Assembly (NCBI RefSeq): GCF_000172635.2
Contig: NC_018632.1
Location: 3,720,001-3,784,000 of the forward strand
DNA from: Alteromonas macleodii ATCC 27126
Lineage (GTDB): Bacteria > Pseudomonadota > Gammaproteobacteria > Enterobacterales > Alteromonadaceae
Reading direction: 5' to 3'
Length of the DNA: 64,000 nucleotides
The position numbers and the translations under genes are program-made. Each line of letters begins with the position of its first letter. Positions within the stretch are counted from its first letter, which is position 1. The notes below the pieces were generated by a model. It did not search any database, had not been told where the DNA came from, and saw nothing but the letters and a program-made list of their open reading frames with translations. Shown here piece after piece: positions 26,883 through 36,137 of the stretch.

Positions 26883-27257
26883 CTAGCTAAACATCTGGGT
26901 TGCTAGGTTTTGCTGTACCGCCTGAGCAGACGATGCACTTAGTTCAATCTCAATAGGATCGGCTTTGCCCGACAGCCAAATTTTAAGCTCGGCGTCAGTA
27001 TCAAAATGCCCTGCCGTCTCAACGATAAACTGCGTGATAGATTTATAAGGTATTGAATGATAGTTCACTTTGCGCCCGGTAAGGCCTTGCTTATCAATAA
27101 GGATTAGGCGCTTGTTTGTGAATACGCTCAAATCGCGCACTAGCTTAAACGCAGAGGTAACGGTTTCGTTAGCAGCAAGTATAGGCGTAAGCTCTTCTTG
27201 AACATCTGAAGCGCTAGTCTCGCTTGCATTACCCATGATGGTATCAAATAAACCCAT
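26883..27257 (-). CDS. PH-domain protein (bacterial PH / DUF1696 type)
   Basis: A 124-residue cytoplasmic protein. From residue 20 it matches the bacterial pleckstrin-homology layout: 'ELTPILAANETVTSAFKLVRD', 'FTNKRLILIDKQGLTGRKV', 'YHSIPYKSITQFIVETAG' and 'AELKIWLSGKA'. Function in this family is generally unknown; such proteins often form rings or bind phospholipid. It lies 11 bases downstream of the GGDEF/EAL gene on the same strand, so co-transcription is likely. Confidence 0.8.
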   Translation of the reverse strand: MGLFDTIMGNASETSASDVQEELTPILAANETVTSAFKLVRDLSVFTNKRLILIDKQGLTGRKVNYHSIPYKSITQFIVETAGHFDTDAELKIWLSGKADPIEIELSASSAQAVQQNLATQMFS

Positions 27258-27268
27258 GACATTTCCTT

Positions 27269-30247
27269 TTAGGCAGAGGCAAGTTTAACTCGCCATTGAA
27301 CTCTATGCGCCAGTGGCTTGGGTTTATCCAAAGCAAAGCCTTGACCGAAATCTACTTTAAGCTCTCGTAAAACCTCGGCGGTCGCGTTATCGACCACAAA
27401 CTCGGCCACAGTCTGTTTACCCATACTGTGCGCGATATTATTTATCGCAGTTACTGTAGCATGATCGATAGGATCGTGAACGATATTTCGCACAAAGGAG
27501 CCGTCGATCTTAACGTAATCAACATCTAGGTTTTTCAGGTAGGTGAACGAGGACATACCTGCACCAAAGTCGTCTAAGGCAAAGCTACACCCCAAATCGC
27601 GTAGCGTAGAAATGAAATGTTTAGCAGCGCTTAAGTTAGTTACCGCTGTTGTTTCTGTAATCTCAAAACAAATTTTCTCAGCAGGTACAGAAGTACTTTG
27701 CATACGCTTGGCAATCTTATGCAGCGCCATTTCATCACCTAGTGTAATACCCGATAAATTAATCGCGACTTTGCCCACGGTATCGATATGAGCAGGATTA
27801 CGTTCAAGGGTTTTAAGGGTGTTCTCTACCACCCACATATCCACTTTGTTCATTAAACCGTGACGTTCTGCCAACGGGATGAAAAGCCCCGGGCTTATAA
27901 GGCCACTGTCTTTTGCATGTAGACGAAGCAAAATCTCGTAATGCTGAAGTTGGGCGGCCTTTTCTTGATTGGGCACGTTAAGCGGCATGATAGCTTGGCT
28001 ATACAACTCAAACCCGTCGTTTTGTAATGCGTGATGCAAGGCATGTAACACCTGATTTTCACTGTCATCAATGGCCATTTGCGAGTCATTATCATGAAAC
28101 ACAAAGTAACGGTTTCGACCCAAGTGTTTGGCTTTGTAACACGCGTTGTCAGCAGCTTTAATTAACGCTTCTGCACTTTGTGTACTCTCGTTTATTTCGA
28201 TAACGCCAATGCTTGCCCCCACAAAGAACAACTTGTCGTCATAAACAAAACGATAATTTGAAATCGCCAATAAAAGCTTGTCTAGGCGCTTGGTCACCTC
28301 ATCCAAACTTTGATTGCGAAATATAATGCAGAACTCGTCTCCCCCTATTCGGGCAAGCAGATCTTGCCCATTCACGTATTGCCTAAATATGGTAGAGATT
28401 TCTTTTAGCAGCTTATCGCCGGCTGGATGACCACAGCTGTCGTTTACTAACTTGAATCGATCCATATCGATAAAGCACATCACGCTTTGCTTGTGGTAAG
28501 CGCGAGGCGAATTGATACTCGCCACTTTTTCAAAATCAATGTGGTTTAAAGCCTTGCTCTCGCCCTGCTGACCAGCCGCTTTATGCGTTTCATCAAGGAT
28601 CGCTCGCAGTTTCTCATCAAATGCATAGCGATTAAACAGCCCGGTTAACTGGTCATGGTTAGCTTGAAAATACACTTCTTCCTGCAGCGCCAGCTCTTTG
28701 GTTACATCACGTGCTATGCCTTCAACGGCAACCAGTAGCCCTTGCTCGTCGACAATGGGCGTGTCTGAAAATTCAATCGCTAACGGCTCGCCGACCTTTC
28801 CTTGATAATGCACAATATAAGGCTCGGGCTTTTCGCCACGGGCAATGGTTTGACGTATCTCAAACGTCTCGTCCGGTACTTGGCGAACGTACTTCGACTC
28901 GTTTGCACAGAAGTCTTCTGCGCTAAACCCTAAAATCTTTTCAATACCCGCGCTCACATACATAAAGTTGTGCTCGATGGTCTTGGTGTAAACAAAGTGG
29001 CGGTGCATGCCGTCAACTAAGCGGCGATACTTTTCTTCGCTACGCTTTAAATCGTGCTGGGCGCGAAAACGTTCGGTCACGTCCCTTACGGTTACCGCAA
29101 TATTGTCACCGGCTTTTACCACCTGAACTTTTATCCATTGAGGCACAATCTTATCGCTATGAATGGCAAGGTGAGCTTCATAAGGCACGCCAAGTTCAGC
29201 CACGTTTTTGGCGTTTTTAAATTCACTGCTTAAACCTAAATAACGCGTTTGCTCGGCTAAGCTCATAGACCGCAATACATCGCATGCACCGCGAAATAGG
29301 TAGCGACTGTATGAGTTTGCTTCTACTAGAGAAAAGTCGTCATCTGTTGGCTGATAAATAAGAAGCGCATCAAGGGAGGCTTCGCTAGCGGTGAGGTAAC
29401 GCTGCTGACTTAAAGACAAATTAACCGCACCTTTGAGCTGCTTGTGCAGCACATAGCTCACTAGCGCTGACATCAACAGTCCAATCATAATAATTAACAA
29501 GCCAGCGTTATATGGGCTTAGCTGAGACTGCATGGAAAGGTAAAAATCGCGTTCTAAAAAACTGAACGGCAAAAGCGACACAATGGTGCCATCGTTGACT
29601 AACTCACCGCTTTGAAAAAGCGTTGCACTGCCGGCGTTTAGCTGAAAGTTAAACTGTGGGCCTACTAACTCGCCTAACATCACGGTTAATATGGTTTGTA
29701 CGTCAAACCCCGCCACCAGAAATCCGTGCTCAGGCTCTTGAGGGCTTATGGCCCTGCCCACAACGATAAAGTGATGTTGAGCGGCATCTGAATACAAAAG
29801 CGTGCTTTCCAAATCCTCGGACAAACGCGATATGCTGATTCCCAACGCATCCATAGGATGGCCAATGAGGCTGTTGTCTATACGGGTTTTAATACCGGAA
29901 GATGGTGTTGCCACCCACGCTATCTCACCGCTCGCATCGACAAATACCAACGATGAAAAGCCTCGCTGCATGCCCATCAATGACAGGGCTTGCGCATTAA
30001 ACCAGTCTACTTGGTTTGGCTCAAAGGTGGGCCAGTTTCGCATTAGGTTGTGCAGCGCTTGAATACGTTCGCTTGAGAAAACTTCAAGACTAATTTTTAC
30101 CTGCTCGGCAACCGACTGCGCTTTAGAAATACGTGCTGCGCGTTCATCGTTTTGAATAAAAACACCAGCAGAAACAAATAAAAAGGTGAGAAAAAGAAAC
30201 AAAACCGTAGGTAAGGCGTAAATACGATGGTTGTGTTTGCTTAACAT
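27269..30247 (-). CDS. Membrane sensor with PAS, GGDEF and EAL domains (c-di-GMP turnover)
   Basis: A 992-residue inner-membrane signalling protein. TM helix at about 12-32, a periplasmic CHASE-like sensor to about 245, a second TM at about 247-267, two PAS-like regions (about 285-395 and 400-515), GGDEF at about 530-700 and EAL at about 720-985. The cyclase motif is intact (RIGGDEF); the inhibitory RxxD upstream is NGQD, so product inhibition is doubtful. The EAL domain keeps its metal and catalytic residues (EILLRL, FEITET, DDFGAG, VKIDG), so a phosphodiesterase is expected. The cellulose synthase with its PilZ domain lies about 6 kb away and is a plausible target. Confidence 0.9.
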   Translation of the reverse strand: MLSKHNHRIYALPTVLFLFLTFLFVSAGVFIQNDERAARISKAQSVAEQVKISLEVFSSERIQALHNLMRNWPTFEPNQVDWFNAQALSLMGMQRGFSSLVFVDASGEIAWVATPSSGIKTRIDNSLIGHPMDALGISISRLSEDLESTLLYSDAAQHHFIVVGRAISPQEPEHGFLVAGFDVQTILTVMLGELVGPQFNFQLNAGSATLFQSGELVNDGTIVSLLPFSFLERDFYLSMQSQLSPYNAGLLIIMIGLLMSALVSYVLHKQLKGAVNLSLSQQRYLTASEASLDALLIYQPTDDDFSLVEANSYSRYLFRGACDVLRSMSLAEQTRYLGLSSEFKNAKNVAELGVPYEAHLAIHSDKIVPQWIKVQVVKAGDNIAVTVRDVTERFRAQHDLKRSEEKYRRLVDGMHRHFVYTKTIEHNFMYVSAGIEKILGFSAEDFCANESKYVRQVPDETFEIRQTIARGEKPEPYIVHYQGKVGEPLAIEFSDTPIVDEQGLLVAVEGIARDVTKELALQEEVYFQANHDQLTGLFNRYAFDEKLRAILDETHKAAGQQGESKALNHIDFEKVASINSPRAYHKQSVMCFIDMDRFKLVNDSCGHPAGDKLLKEISTIFRQYVNGQDLLARIGGDEFCIIFRNQSLDEVTKRLDKLLLAISNYRFVYDDKLFFVGASIGVIEINESTQSAEALIKAADNACYKAKHLGRNRYFVFHDNDSQMAIDDSENQVLHALHHALQNDGFELYSQAIMPLNVPNQEKAAQLQHYEILLRLHAKDSGLISPGLFIPLAERHGLMNKVDMWVVENTLKTLERNPAHIDTVGKVAINLSGITLGDEMALHKIAKRMQSTSVPAEKICFEITETTAVTNLSAAKHFISTLRDLGCSFALDDFGAGMSSFTYLKNLDVDYVKIDGSFVRNIVHDPIDHATVTAINNIAHSMGKQTVAEFVVDNATAEVLRELKVDFGQGFALDKPKPLAHRVQWRVKLASA

Positions 30248-30441
30248 GTGCCTGTCTCCGGTAACTAGCGCCGATATACTAAAGTAGAATTATTAAATAA
30301 ATATGAATTGTCTTATGTGGTATAGGCTCTGGCGTTATCTAATAGTATCTGGCACTGTAAGGCTTCCGATTTCCTTTTAGTGCGTAAAGGCCCTTGTCGG
30401 CGCTACCCCATAAAAAACCAAAATGAAAAGAGCGTTACTTA

Positions 30442-31482
30442 ATGAGTATTTCCCCAAATTTCGAAGACATTAAACAAGCCTATGAACGTATAAAAGGCGA
30501 CGTAAAGAAAACGCCGATTGTTGAATCTTCGTTGCTCAACAAATGGATGGGCAACCGCATTCTGTTTAAAGCGGAGTGCTTACAGACCATCGGGGCATTC
30601 AAAATTCGCGGGGCTATGAATTTTTTAGCCCGCTTGAAAGAGGAAGGTCGTTTACCGAAGCATGTGGTCGCCAATAGTTCTGGAAATCATGCTCAGGCAG
30701 TAGCCTATGCAGCGTCTCACTTTGGTATTAAGGCCACTATTTTTGCGAGCGAGACCATTTCGCCGATTAAAGCTGCCGCTACGCAAAGCTATGGTGCTGA
30801 ATTAAAACTATTTCCTACCCGTCCAGAAGCAGATGCGGCTGTCGAGCAAGCGTCAAAAGCACCAGACACGGTCTGGATACCGCCGTTTAACCACAAAGAT
30901 ATTGTGGCAGGACAAGGCACGGCAACGTTAGAAGCGCTTAACGAAATTGGTGAGGTGGATGCTGTCTTTGCGCCGTGTGGTGGCGGAGGGTTATTGTCGG
31001 GCTCATTACTGGCAACTCGCGCACTACAGCCAAATGCATTGGTCATTGGCGCTGAGCCCGCCGAAGCGAATGATGCCTCTATGTCTTTGCAAGCTGGTGA
31101 GATCATTGCTTTAGACTATGCTCCAAATACCTTGGCAGACGGTGCTGCCACGCCTTCTGTTGGCGATGTAACGTTTCCTATACTGCAAGAAATAGATGAT
31201 TTCTACGAAGTGGATGAGCTGCAAATTGCTTATTGGACCCAATGGCTACATCATTTACTAAAGCTTCATATTGAGCCCACGTGCGCGATGACCATGGCTG
31301 CAGTAGCGGCTTGGGCTGCCAACACTCCACCTGGGCAAACCGCTCTTGTTATATTGAGTGGTGGCAACATTAGCCAGTCGAGTATGGCTAAGATTTGGGA
31401 GAGAGATTTTTTGCTGCAGCCTCCCATTCTTGACCTTGATGACGAAGACGAATTTGAAGACACCGAGCGTGTCGAGGCATAG
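30442..31482 (+). CDS. PLP-dependent threonine/serine dehydratase
   Basis: A 346-residue fold-type II PLP enzyme. The PLP lysine is Lys54 in GAFKIRGAMNF; the substrate/phosphate loops are 'NSSGNHAQAVA' and 'PCGGGGLLSG', and a C-terminal SGGN contacts the pyridine ring. The catalytic domain is complete; there is no ACT regulatory domain, so it resembles the catabolic dehydratase or serine racemase group rather than biosynthetic IlvA. It would convert L-threonine or L-serine to the 2-oxo acid and ammonia. The acidic tail (LDDEDEFEDTERVEA) is unusual. The amidohydrolase gene follows by about 100 bases. Confidence 0.85.
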   Translation: MSISPNFEDIKQAYERIKGDVKKTPIVESSLLNKWMGNRILFKAECLQTIGAFKIRGAMNFLARLKEEGRLPKHVVANSSGNHAQAVAYAASHFGIKATIFASETISPIKAAATQSYGAELKLFPTRPEADAAVEQASKAPDTVWIPPFNHKDIVAGQGTATLEALNEIGEVDAVFAPCGGGGLLSGSLLATRALQPNALVIGAEPAEANDASMSLQAGEIIALDYAPNTLADGAATPSVGDVTFPILQEIDDFYEVDELQIAYWTQWLHHLLKLHIEPTCAMTMAAVAAWAANTPPGQTALVILSGGNISQSSMAKIWERDFLLQPPILDLDDEDEFEDTERVEA

Positions 31483-31578
31483 CGTTGCGTTAGTGCGCAG
31501 CTATTGAAACTCGAGCAGCTCGGTATAAAAACTAAAAAACAAAGAATAAAACAGAAATAAAAAAGGCAGAAACTCACT

Positions 31579-33279
31579 ATGAACTCTACATTGTCGGCAC
31601 TGACATTTAAAAAGCACTCGCTTTCAAAGTTACTAACCGCAATCTTTATAACGGCGGCAACGTTAGGCGCTATAACCACCACGCTTACGGTAGATGCTGC
31701 AACGCTTGTTGAGAACGTAAAAGGCTATACGTTAAATGAAAGTGGCAAACTCATTACGTTTAAAAACCTTGTCATTGATGAAGGCAAAGTGGTTGCATTA
31801 GATATCGACAAAGGCACCACGCCTGTCGACAGCACCATTGATGGCAAAGGCAAAGTTATGCTGCCCGGGCTTATCGACGCTCACGGGCATTTACTAGGCT
31901 TAGGCGCAAACTTGTTGGAAGTCGATTTGCGAGAAAGTAGCAGTGCACAAGACGCGGCCAAGACAGTTGCCGAATACGCCTTTGCAAATGGACAACAAGC
32001 TTGGATTACCGGGCGCGGTTGGAACCAGGAATTGTGGTCTGACAGAGCGTTTCCAACAGCGGCTGATCTAGATAAAGTCATTTCTGACCGACCTGTGGCA
32101 CTAGCTCGCGTAGACAGCCACGCTACCTGGGTGAACAGTAAAGCGATGGAAATTGCGGGTATAACTAAAAACACCCCATCGCCTGCAGGGGGCGAAATCA
32201 TTAAAGACGCCGACGGTAATCCTACCGGTGTTTTTATTGATAATGCATCGCAACTAATTGAAGCGCATTTGCCTAAAGCAAGCAACGCTATTTACGAGCA
32301 GCAATTACATGCAGCAGGTGAGCACTTACTAGCAAATGGTGTTACGTCAATGCACGATGCTGGCATAGACAGAGACGTTTACGATTTCTATTTAAAAGAA
32401 GCGGTAGAAGGTGACTTGCCTGTGCGTATTTATGCCATGGTGAGTGCGACAGACCCTGACCTCAGCACCATTCTAGGCAACGGCACCATTCGCGACAAAG
32501 ACGATTTCTTATATATTCGTTCGGTTAAAGCCTATGGCGATGGCGCATTAGGTAGCCGAGGCGCTGCATTGCTTGAACCTTATTCAGATGCGCCGCATCA
32601 ACATGGTTTACTGTTAACTCAACCAGAAGACATGACCCAACTGTTTACCACAGTTATCGGTGCAGGCTTTCAGCTTAACTACCATGCTATTGGCGATAAA
32701 GCTAACCATGTTGCACTGAACGAGTTTGAAGCAACGTTTAAGAGTATTGGCGGCAGTGAACTGCGAAACCGCATTGAGCATGCACAGGTGATTGCGCCAG
32801 ATGACCTAGCTCGCTTTGCTTCGCTAAAGGTTTTACCTTCCATGCAGCCAACTCATGCCACCAGCGATAAAAACATGGCGGAAGATCGCCTAGGCAAAGA
32901 TCGTATGAAAGGCGCTTACGCATGGAAAACACTTCTCGATTCGGGTATTGCACTGCCTTTAGGCTCTGATTTCCCCGTTGAGCTTGCTAACCCGTTTTAC
33001 GGCCTTCACGCTGCGGTTACGCGCCAAGACAGAAACAATCAGCCCGTAAAAGGCTGGTATGCCCACGAAGCGTTAACCATTGAACAAGCCTTCAAAGGGT
33101 TTACGTTAGATGCAGCCTATTCAGGGCACATGGAAGATACCTTAGGCACACTAACGCCTGGGAAATGGGCAGACTTTATCTTGGTAGACCAAGATATTTT
33201 TACCATTGATGCCAAAGACATTTGGAAAACCGAAGTACACGCTACTTATGTGGCTGGAGAAGAAGTTTTTTCTAAATGA
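31579..33279 (+). CDS. Exported amidohydrolase (YtcJ-like, Amidohydro_3)
   Basis: A 566-residue metal-dependent hydrolase. An N-terminal hydrophobic segment (about 13-37) resembles a signal peptide. The metal-binding motif is LPGLIDAHGHL, with downstream elements 'VRIYAMVSATD', 'FQLNYHAIGDKAN', 'NRIEHAQVI' and 'LPLGSDFPVELANPF' supplying further ligands and the catalytic Asp. Relatives hydrolyse N-acyl or amide substrates, often of unknown identity. The stop codon overlaps the start of the amino-acid permease (ATGA), tying the hydrolase to uptake of an amino-acid-like product. Confidence 0.85.
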   Translation: MNSTLSALTFKKHSLSKLLTAIFITAATLGAITTTLTVDAATLVENVKGYTLNESGKLITFKNLVIDEGKVVALDIDKGTTPVDSTIDGKGKVMLPGLIDAHGHLLGLGANLLEVDLRESSSAQDAAKTVAEYAFANGQQAWITGRGWNQELWSDRAFPTAADLDKVISDRPVALARVDSHATWVNSKAMEIAGITKNTPSPAGGEIIKDADGNPTGVFIDNASQLIEAHLPKASNAIYEQQLHAAGEHLLANGVTSMHDAGIDRDVYDFYLKEAVEGDLPVRIYAMVSATDPDLSTILGNGTIRDKDDFLYIRSVKAYGDGALGSRGAALLEPYSDAPHQHGLLLTQPEDMTQLFTTVIGAGFQLNYHAIGDKANHVALNEFEATFKSIGGSELRNRIEHAQVIAPDDLARFASLKVLPSMQPTHATSDKNMAEDRLGKDRMKGAYAWKTLLDSGIALPLGSDFPVELANPFYGLHAAVTRQDRNNQPVKGWYAHEALTIEQAFKGFTLDAAYSGHMEDTLGTLTPGKWADFILVDQDIFTIDAKDIWKTEVHATYVAGEEVFSK

Positions 33280-34688
33280 GCAGTGAGAGCAAGAGCCTGT
33301 TAACCAAAGGGATTGGCGGCATTGGCGCTGCCCTCTTGGTGTTGAATGGCCTTATTGGGGCGGGCATTTTCGCTCTGCCCGCTAAAATGGCCGCTGAGCT
33401 TGGCGCTTTCAGCCCTTACATCTTTTTGATTTTTGGCGCACTTATGCTGGCCATAGTGTGGTGTTTTGGGCAGCTAGCGGCGCTGTACCAAGAGACCGGT
33501 GGACCTGTGGTGTACGCCCAGAAAGGCTTTGGCGACGCAGCGGCGTTTCAAACTGGCTTTATTTACTACTTGGCTCGCGCAACGGCGATTGCCGCCAACA
33601 TGCACGTGTTATTGCTATACGCCGGCTATGTGTGGCCCGAACTGAATGCGGGAATAGGCAAATCATTCGCTATTATCGCGCTTACCACAGCACTAATCAT
33701 AGTGAATATTGTCGGCCTTAAGGCCGCCATGCGTTCACTTGATGCTATCTCGGTGCTAAAACTGCTGCCTTTCGTGGCGCTTATTGCGGTTGGTTACTGG
33801 CAGCTCGATTTTTCTACTGCGTTAGTGCGTTCTTCGGAAACCGTTGTGCCTGCATTTGACACCATCTCTGCTGGTGCCCTACTTACGCTTTACGCTTTTA
33901 TTGGTTTTGAAACGGTAGTGGTCACGAGCGGCGAGACCAGTTCGCCGAAAAAGACCATACCTCGGGCTTTAATGCTTACAGTTTCAGGTATCGCCATATT
34001 TTACTTTTGCGTGCAGTGGCTTTATTGGCACACCGTGGGGCCTGCAAAACCTGATAGCGCACCGCTAATTGCACTCGCCAATATGATATTTGGCGAAACC
34101 GGGGCCCTCATAATGACGCTTACCGCCGTAGTGTCGGTTGCCGGTAACTTGTTAGCGAATATGATATCTACGTCTCGACTTACGTTCTCTATGGCCCAGC
34201 AGTCACTTATTCCAGGTAAACTGGGACAGAAGTTAGGTGAGATTCACACATCCTTTGCTACCCCAGCAGTTTCCATATCAATACTGGGAATATTTGCCGG
34301 TACTATGGCGCTGAGCGGCAGCTTTGTGTGGTTAGCTATTTCAAGCGTGCTTGCCCGGCTTGTGGTTTACGCCGTGTGTGTAGTGGTGTTGATGAAAGCA
34401 CAGCGGGCTTCATTGCAAGGTGCTACCTTGCAGAGCGCTTCTTCACAAAGCAGCATGCAGCAAGATAATTCTGAGAATGACGCTTATTTTAACGGCTCTG
34501 CAGGCGCATTTGCCAGCCCTGTAAACCTGTTTCGACGTCTGATACCCTTTGTCGCACTAGCGGTTTGCGCATGGTCTATTGCACAGTCGTCAACCAACGC
34601 GTGGCTATTTTTACTGGGTGAATTAGTGGTTGGCGCACTGCTTTACTTTTTTTATTTCGCTCCAAGCAACAAAGAATCAAAAGGTTAA
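33276..34688 (+). CDS. APC-superfamily amino-acid permease
   Basis: A 470-residue inner-membrane protein with about 12 spans. TM1 carries 'LVLNGLIGAGIFALPAKMA', the G-x-G-I-F substrate/ion site of the amino acid-polyamine-organocation superfamily, and 'YAFIGFETVVVTSGETSSPKKTIPRAL' is the conserved cytoplasmic loop. A Ser/Gln-rich loop (about 385-400) lies between the last spans. Starts within the stop of the amidohydrolase gene, so their translation is coupled; the substrate is probably the amino acid or amine released by that enzyme (inference). Confidence 0.85.
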   Translation: MSSESKSLLTKGIGGIGAALLVLNGLIGAGIFALPAKMAAELGAFSPYIFLIFGALMLAIVWCFGQLAALYQETGGPVVYAQKGFGDAAAFQTGFIYYLARATAIAANMHVLLLYAGYVWPELNAGIGKSFAIIALTTALIIVNIVGLKAAMRSLDAISVLKLLPFVALIAVGYWQLDFSTALVRSSETVVPAFDTISAGALLTLYAFIGFETVVVTSGETSSPKKTIPRALMLTVSGIAIFYFCVQWLYWHTVGPAKPDSAPLIALANMIFGETGALIMTLTAVVSVAGNLLANMISTSRLTFSMAQQSLIPGKLGQKLGEIHTSFATPAVSISILGIFAGTMALSGSFVWLAISSVLARLVVYAVCVVVLMKAQRASLQGATLQSASSQSSMQQDNSENDAYFNGSAGAFASPVNLFRRLIPFVALAVCAWSIAQSSTNAWLFLLGELVVGALLYFFYFAPSNKESKG

Positions 34689-34691
34689 ACC

Positions 34692-35333
34692 GTGGAAATT
34701 CAAGTTATACCCGTTACGCCCTTTGCCCAAAACTGTTCATTAATTTGGGATTCATCCACTAACAAAGGCGCGTTTGTCGACCCAGGTGGCGACGTTGAAA
34801 CGTTAATTGAAGCTGCTACAAATAAAGGCGTGAGTATAGAGAAAATTATACTCACACATGGGCACTTAGATCATGTAGGTGGTACCGTCGCCATCGCAGA
34901 ACATTACGGTGTCCCCATTGTAGGGCCGCATATTGGCGATAAATTCTGGTTAGATGCGCTTATGCAGCAAAGCCAGATGTTTGGCTTTCCACCCGCCCAG
35001 CCTTTTGCTCCCAACGAGTGGTTAAACGACAACGATACCATTTCAGTGGGCAATTTAACGCTAGAAGTGCTGCATTGCCCGGGTCATACACCTGGTCATG
35101 TGGTGCTGGTAGAACGCTCAAGTAATCGCGTTATTGTGGGTGATGTAATTTTCGCAGGCTCTATTGGCAGAACTGATTTCCCACAAGGTAATCATCAGCA
35201 ATTAATCGACTCGATTAAACAGAAAATTATGGTGCTGCCGGATAATATGACGATTTACCCGGGTCATGGGCCAACCACTACGGTTGCAACCGAAAAGGCC
35301 ACGAATCCTTATGTGTCTGGCAGGTTCGGTTAG
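34692..35333 (+). CDS. MBL-fold metallo-hydrolase (YcbL/glyoxalase II-like)
   Basis: A 213-residue cytoplasmic hydrolase. The metal motif THGHLDH lies at residues 55-61; further ligands are in 'LHCPGHTPGH', 'VGDVIFAGSIGRTDFP' and 'YPGHGP'. The order and length match YcbL, a type II glyoxalase-like enzyme that hydrolyses thioesters such as S-lactoylglutathione. GTG start at 34692, three bases after the permease stop, so it is the last gene of the amidohydrolase-permease unit. Confidence 0.88.
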   Translation: MEIQVIPVTPFAQNCSLIWDSSTNKGAFVDPGGDVETLIEAATNKGVSIEKIILTHGHLDHVGGTVAIAEHYGVPIVGPHIGDKFWLDALMQQSQMFGFPPAQPFAPNEWLNDNDTISVGNLTLEVLHCPGHTPGHVVLVERSSNRVIVGDVIFAGSIGRTDFPQGNHQQLIDSIKQKIMVLPDNMTIYPGHGPTTTVATEKATNPYVSGRFG

Positions 35334-35349
35334 CCTAATTAAAAATAAA

Positions 35350-35389
35350 AAGGCGAGGTACGTTTAATTGCTATTAACGCCCTCGCCTT
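35350..35389 (-). terminator. Terminator of the VOC gene
   Basis: AAGGCGAGG and CCTCGCCTT enclose a partly self-complementary loop. On the minus strand the stem is followed by a T-rich tract (TTTATTTTTAATT), so it mainly ends the VOC transcript, and possibly also the convergent hydrolase transcript. Confidence 0.75.
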
Positions 35390-35454
35390 CCTGTTAATTA
35401 ACGCCCGCTACATACAAGCATGAAGCGATAATTAACAGACCTTACAAACAATGC

Positions 35455-35970
35455 TTATTCGTAAGCGCCGCTTGCATAATGCAACTCATAGCTGTGGCTA
35501 TAAATTTCAAGGATGTTGCCAAACGGGTCTTCCATGTAAATCATGCGGTAAGGCTTTTCACCCGGATAGTAATAACGCGGCGCCTTCATTCGCTTTTTAC
35601 CACCAGCAGCGACAATCTTCTCAGCCAAGCCTTCTACATCTGGGTCTTGAACACAGAAATGGAAGATACCGGTTTTCCAATATTCAAAGTTGTTTTCTGG
35701 GTTCTCTTGGTTGCTGAACTCAAAGATTTCAACGCCGACACGATCCCCTGTTGATAGATGCGCAATGCGGAATTTTCCCCAACCTGGACCAAATACATCG
35801 GTACACATTTCGCCAATCGCCGAGTCATCTTCAACAATCTCTGTTGGCTTCATGATGAGGTACCAGCCAAGTACTTCGGTATAAAATTTCACGGCAGCTT
35901 CTAAGTCAGGTACTGAAATTCCAATATGAGAAAACGTACGTGGATATGGTGTTTTTACTGCTTCAGTCAT
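35455..35970 (-). CDS. VOC-family (glyoxalase/dioxygenase-fold) protein
   Basis: A 171-residue protein with two paired beta-alpha-beta-beta-beta modules. Metal-ligand candidates are His in 'TFSHIGISVPDLEAAVKFYTEVLGW', Glu in 'VGVEIFEF', His in 'GIFHFCVQDPDVEGLAEKI' and Glu in 'PFGNILEIYSHSYE', the usual H/E/H/E pattern of the vicinal-oxygen-chelate superfamily. The substrate is unknown. ATG at 35970 has GGAG six bases upstream; the GTG codon just before it is less well placed. It is divergent from the LysR gene, which may regulate it. Confidence 0.85.
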   Translation of the reverse strand: MTEAVKTPYPRTFSHIGISVPDLEAAVKFYTEVLGWYLIMKPTEIVEDDSAIGEMCTDVFGPGWGKFRIAHLSTGDRVGVEIFEFSNQENPENNFEYWKTGIFHFCVQDPDVEGLAEKIVAAGGKKRMKAPRYYYPGEKPYRMIYMEDPFGNILEIYSHSYELHYASGAYE

Positions 35971-36137
35971 CACTTACTCCTATGTAGTGCAAGTTATCGA
36001 AATGGCTTAAGCGGCCGCCTCTTCAAGAAGGCCAACTCGAACACCGCTTAAGTGAATGTGCATACATAGTAGCTAGACAAAGATGAAACATGAAATTATG
36101 ATATTTTCTAAATTTAATAAATTTTAATTATACCCAA

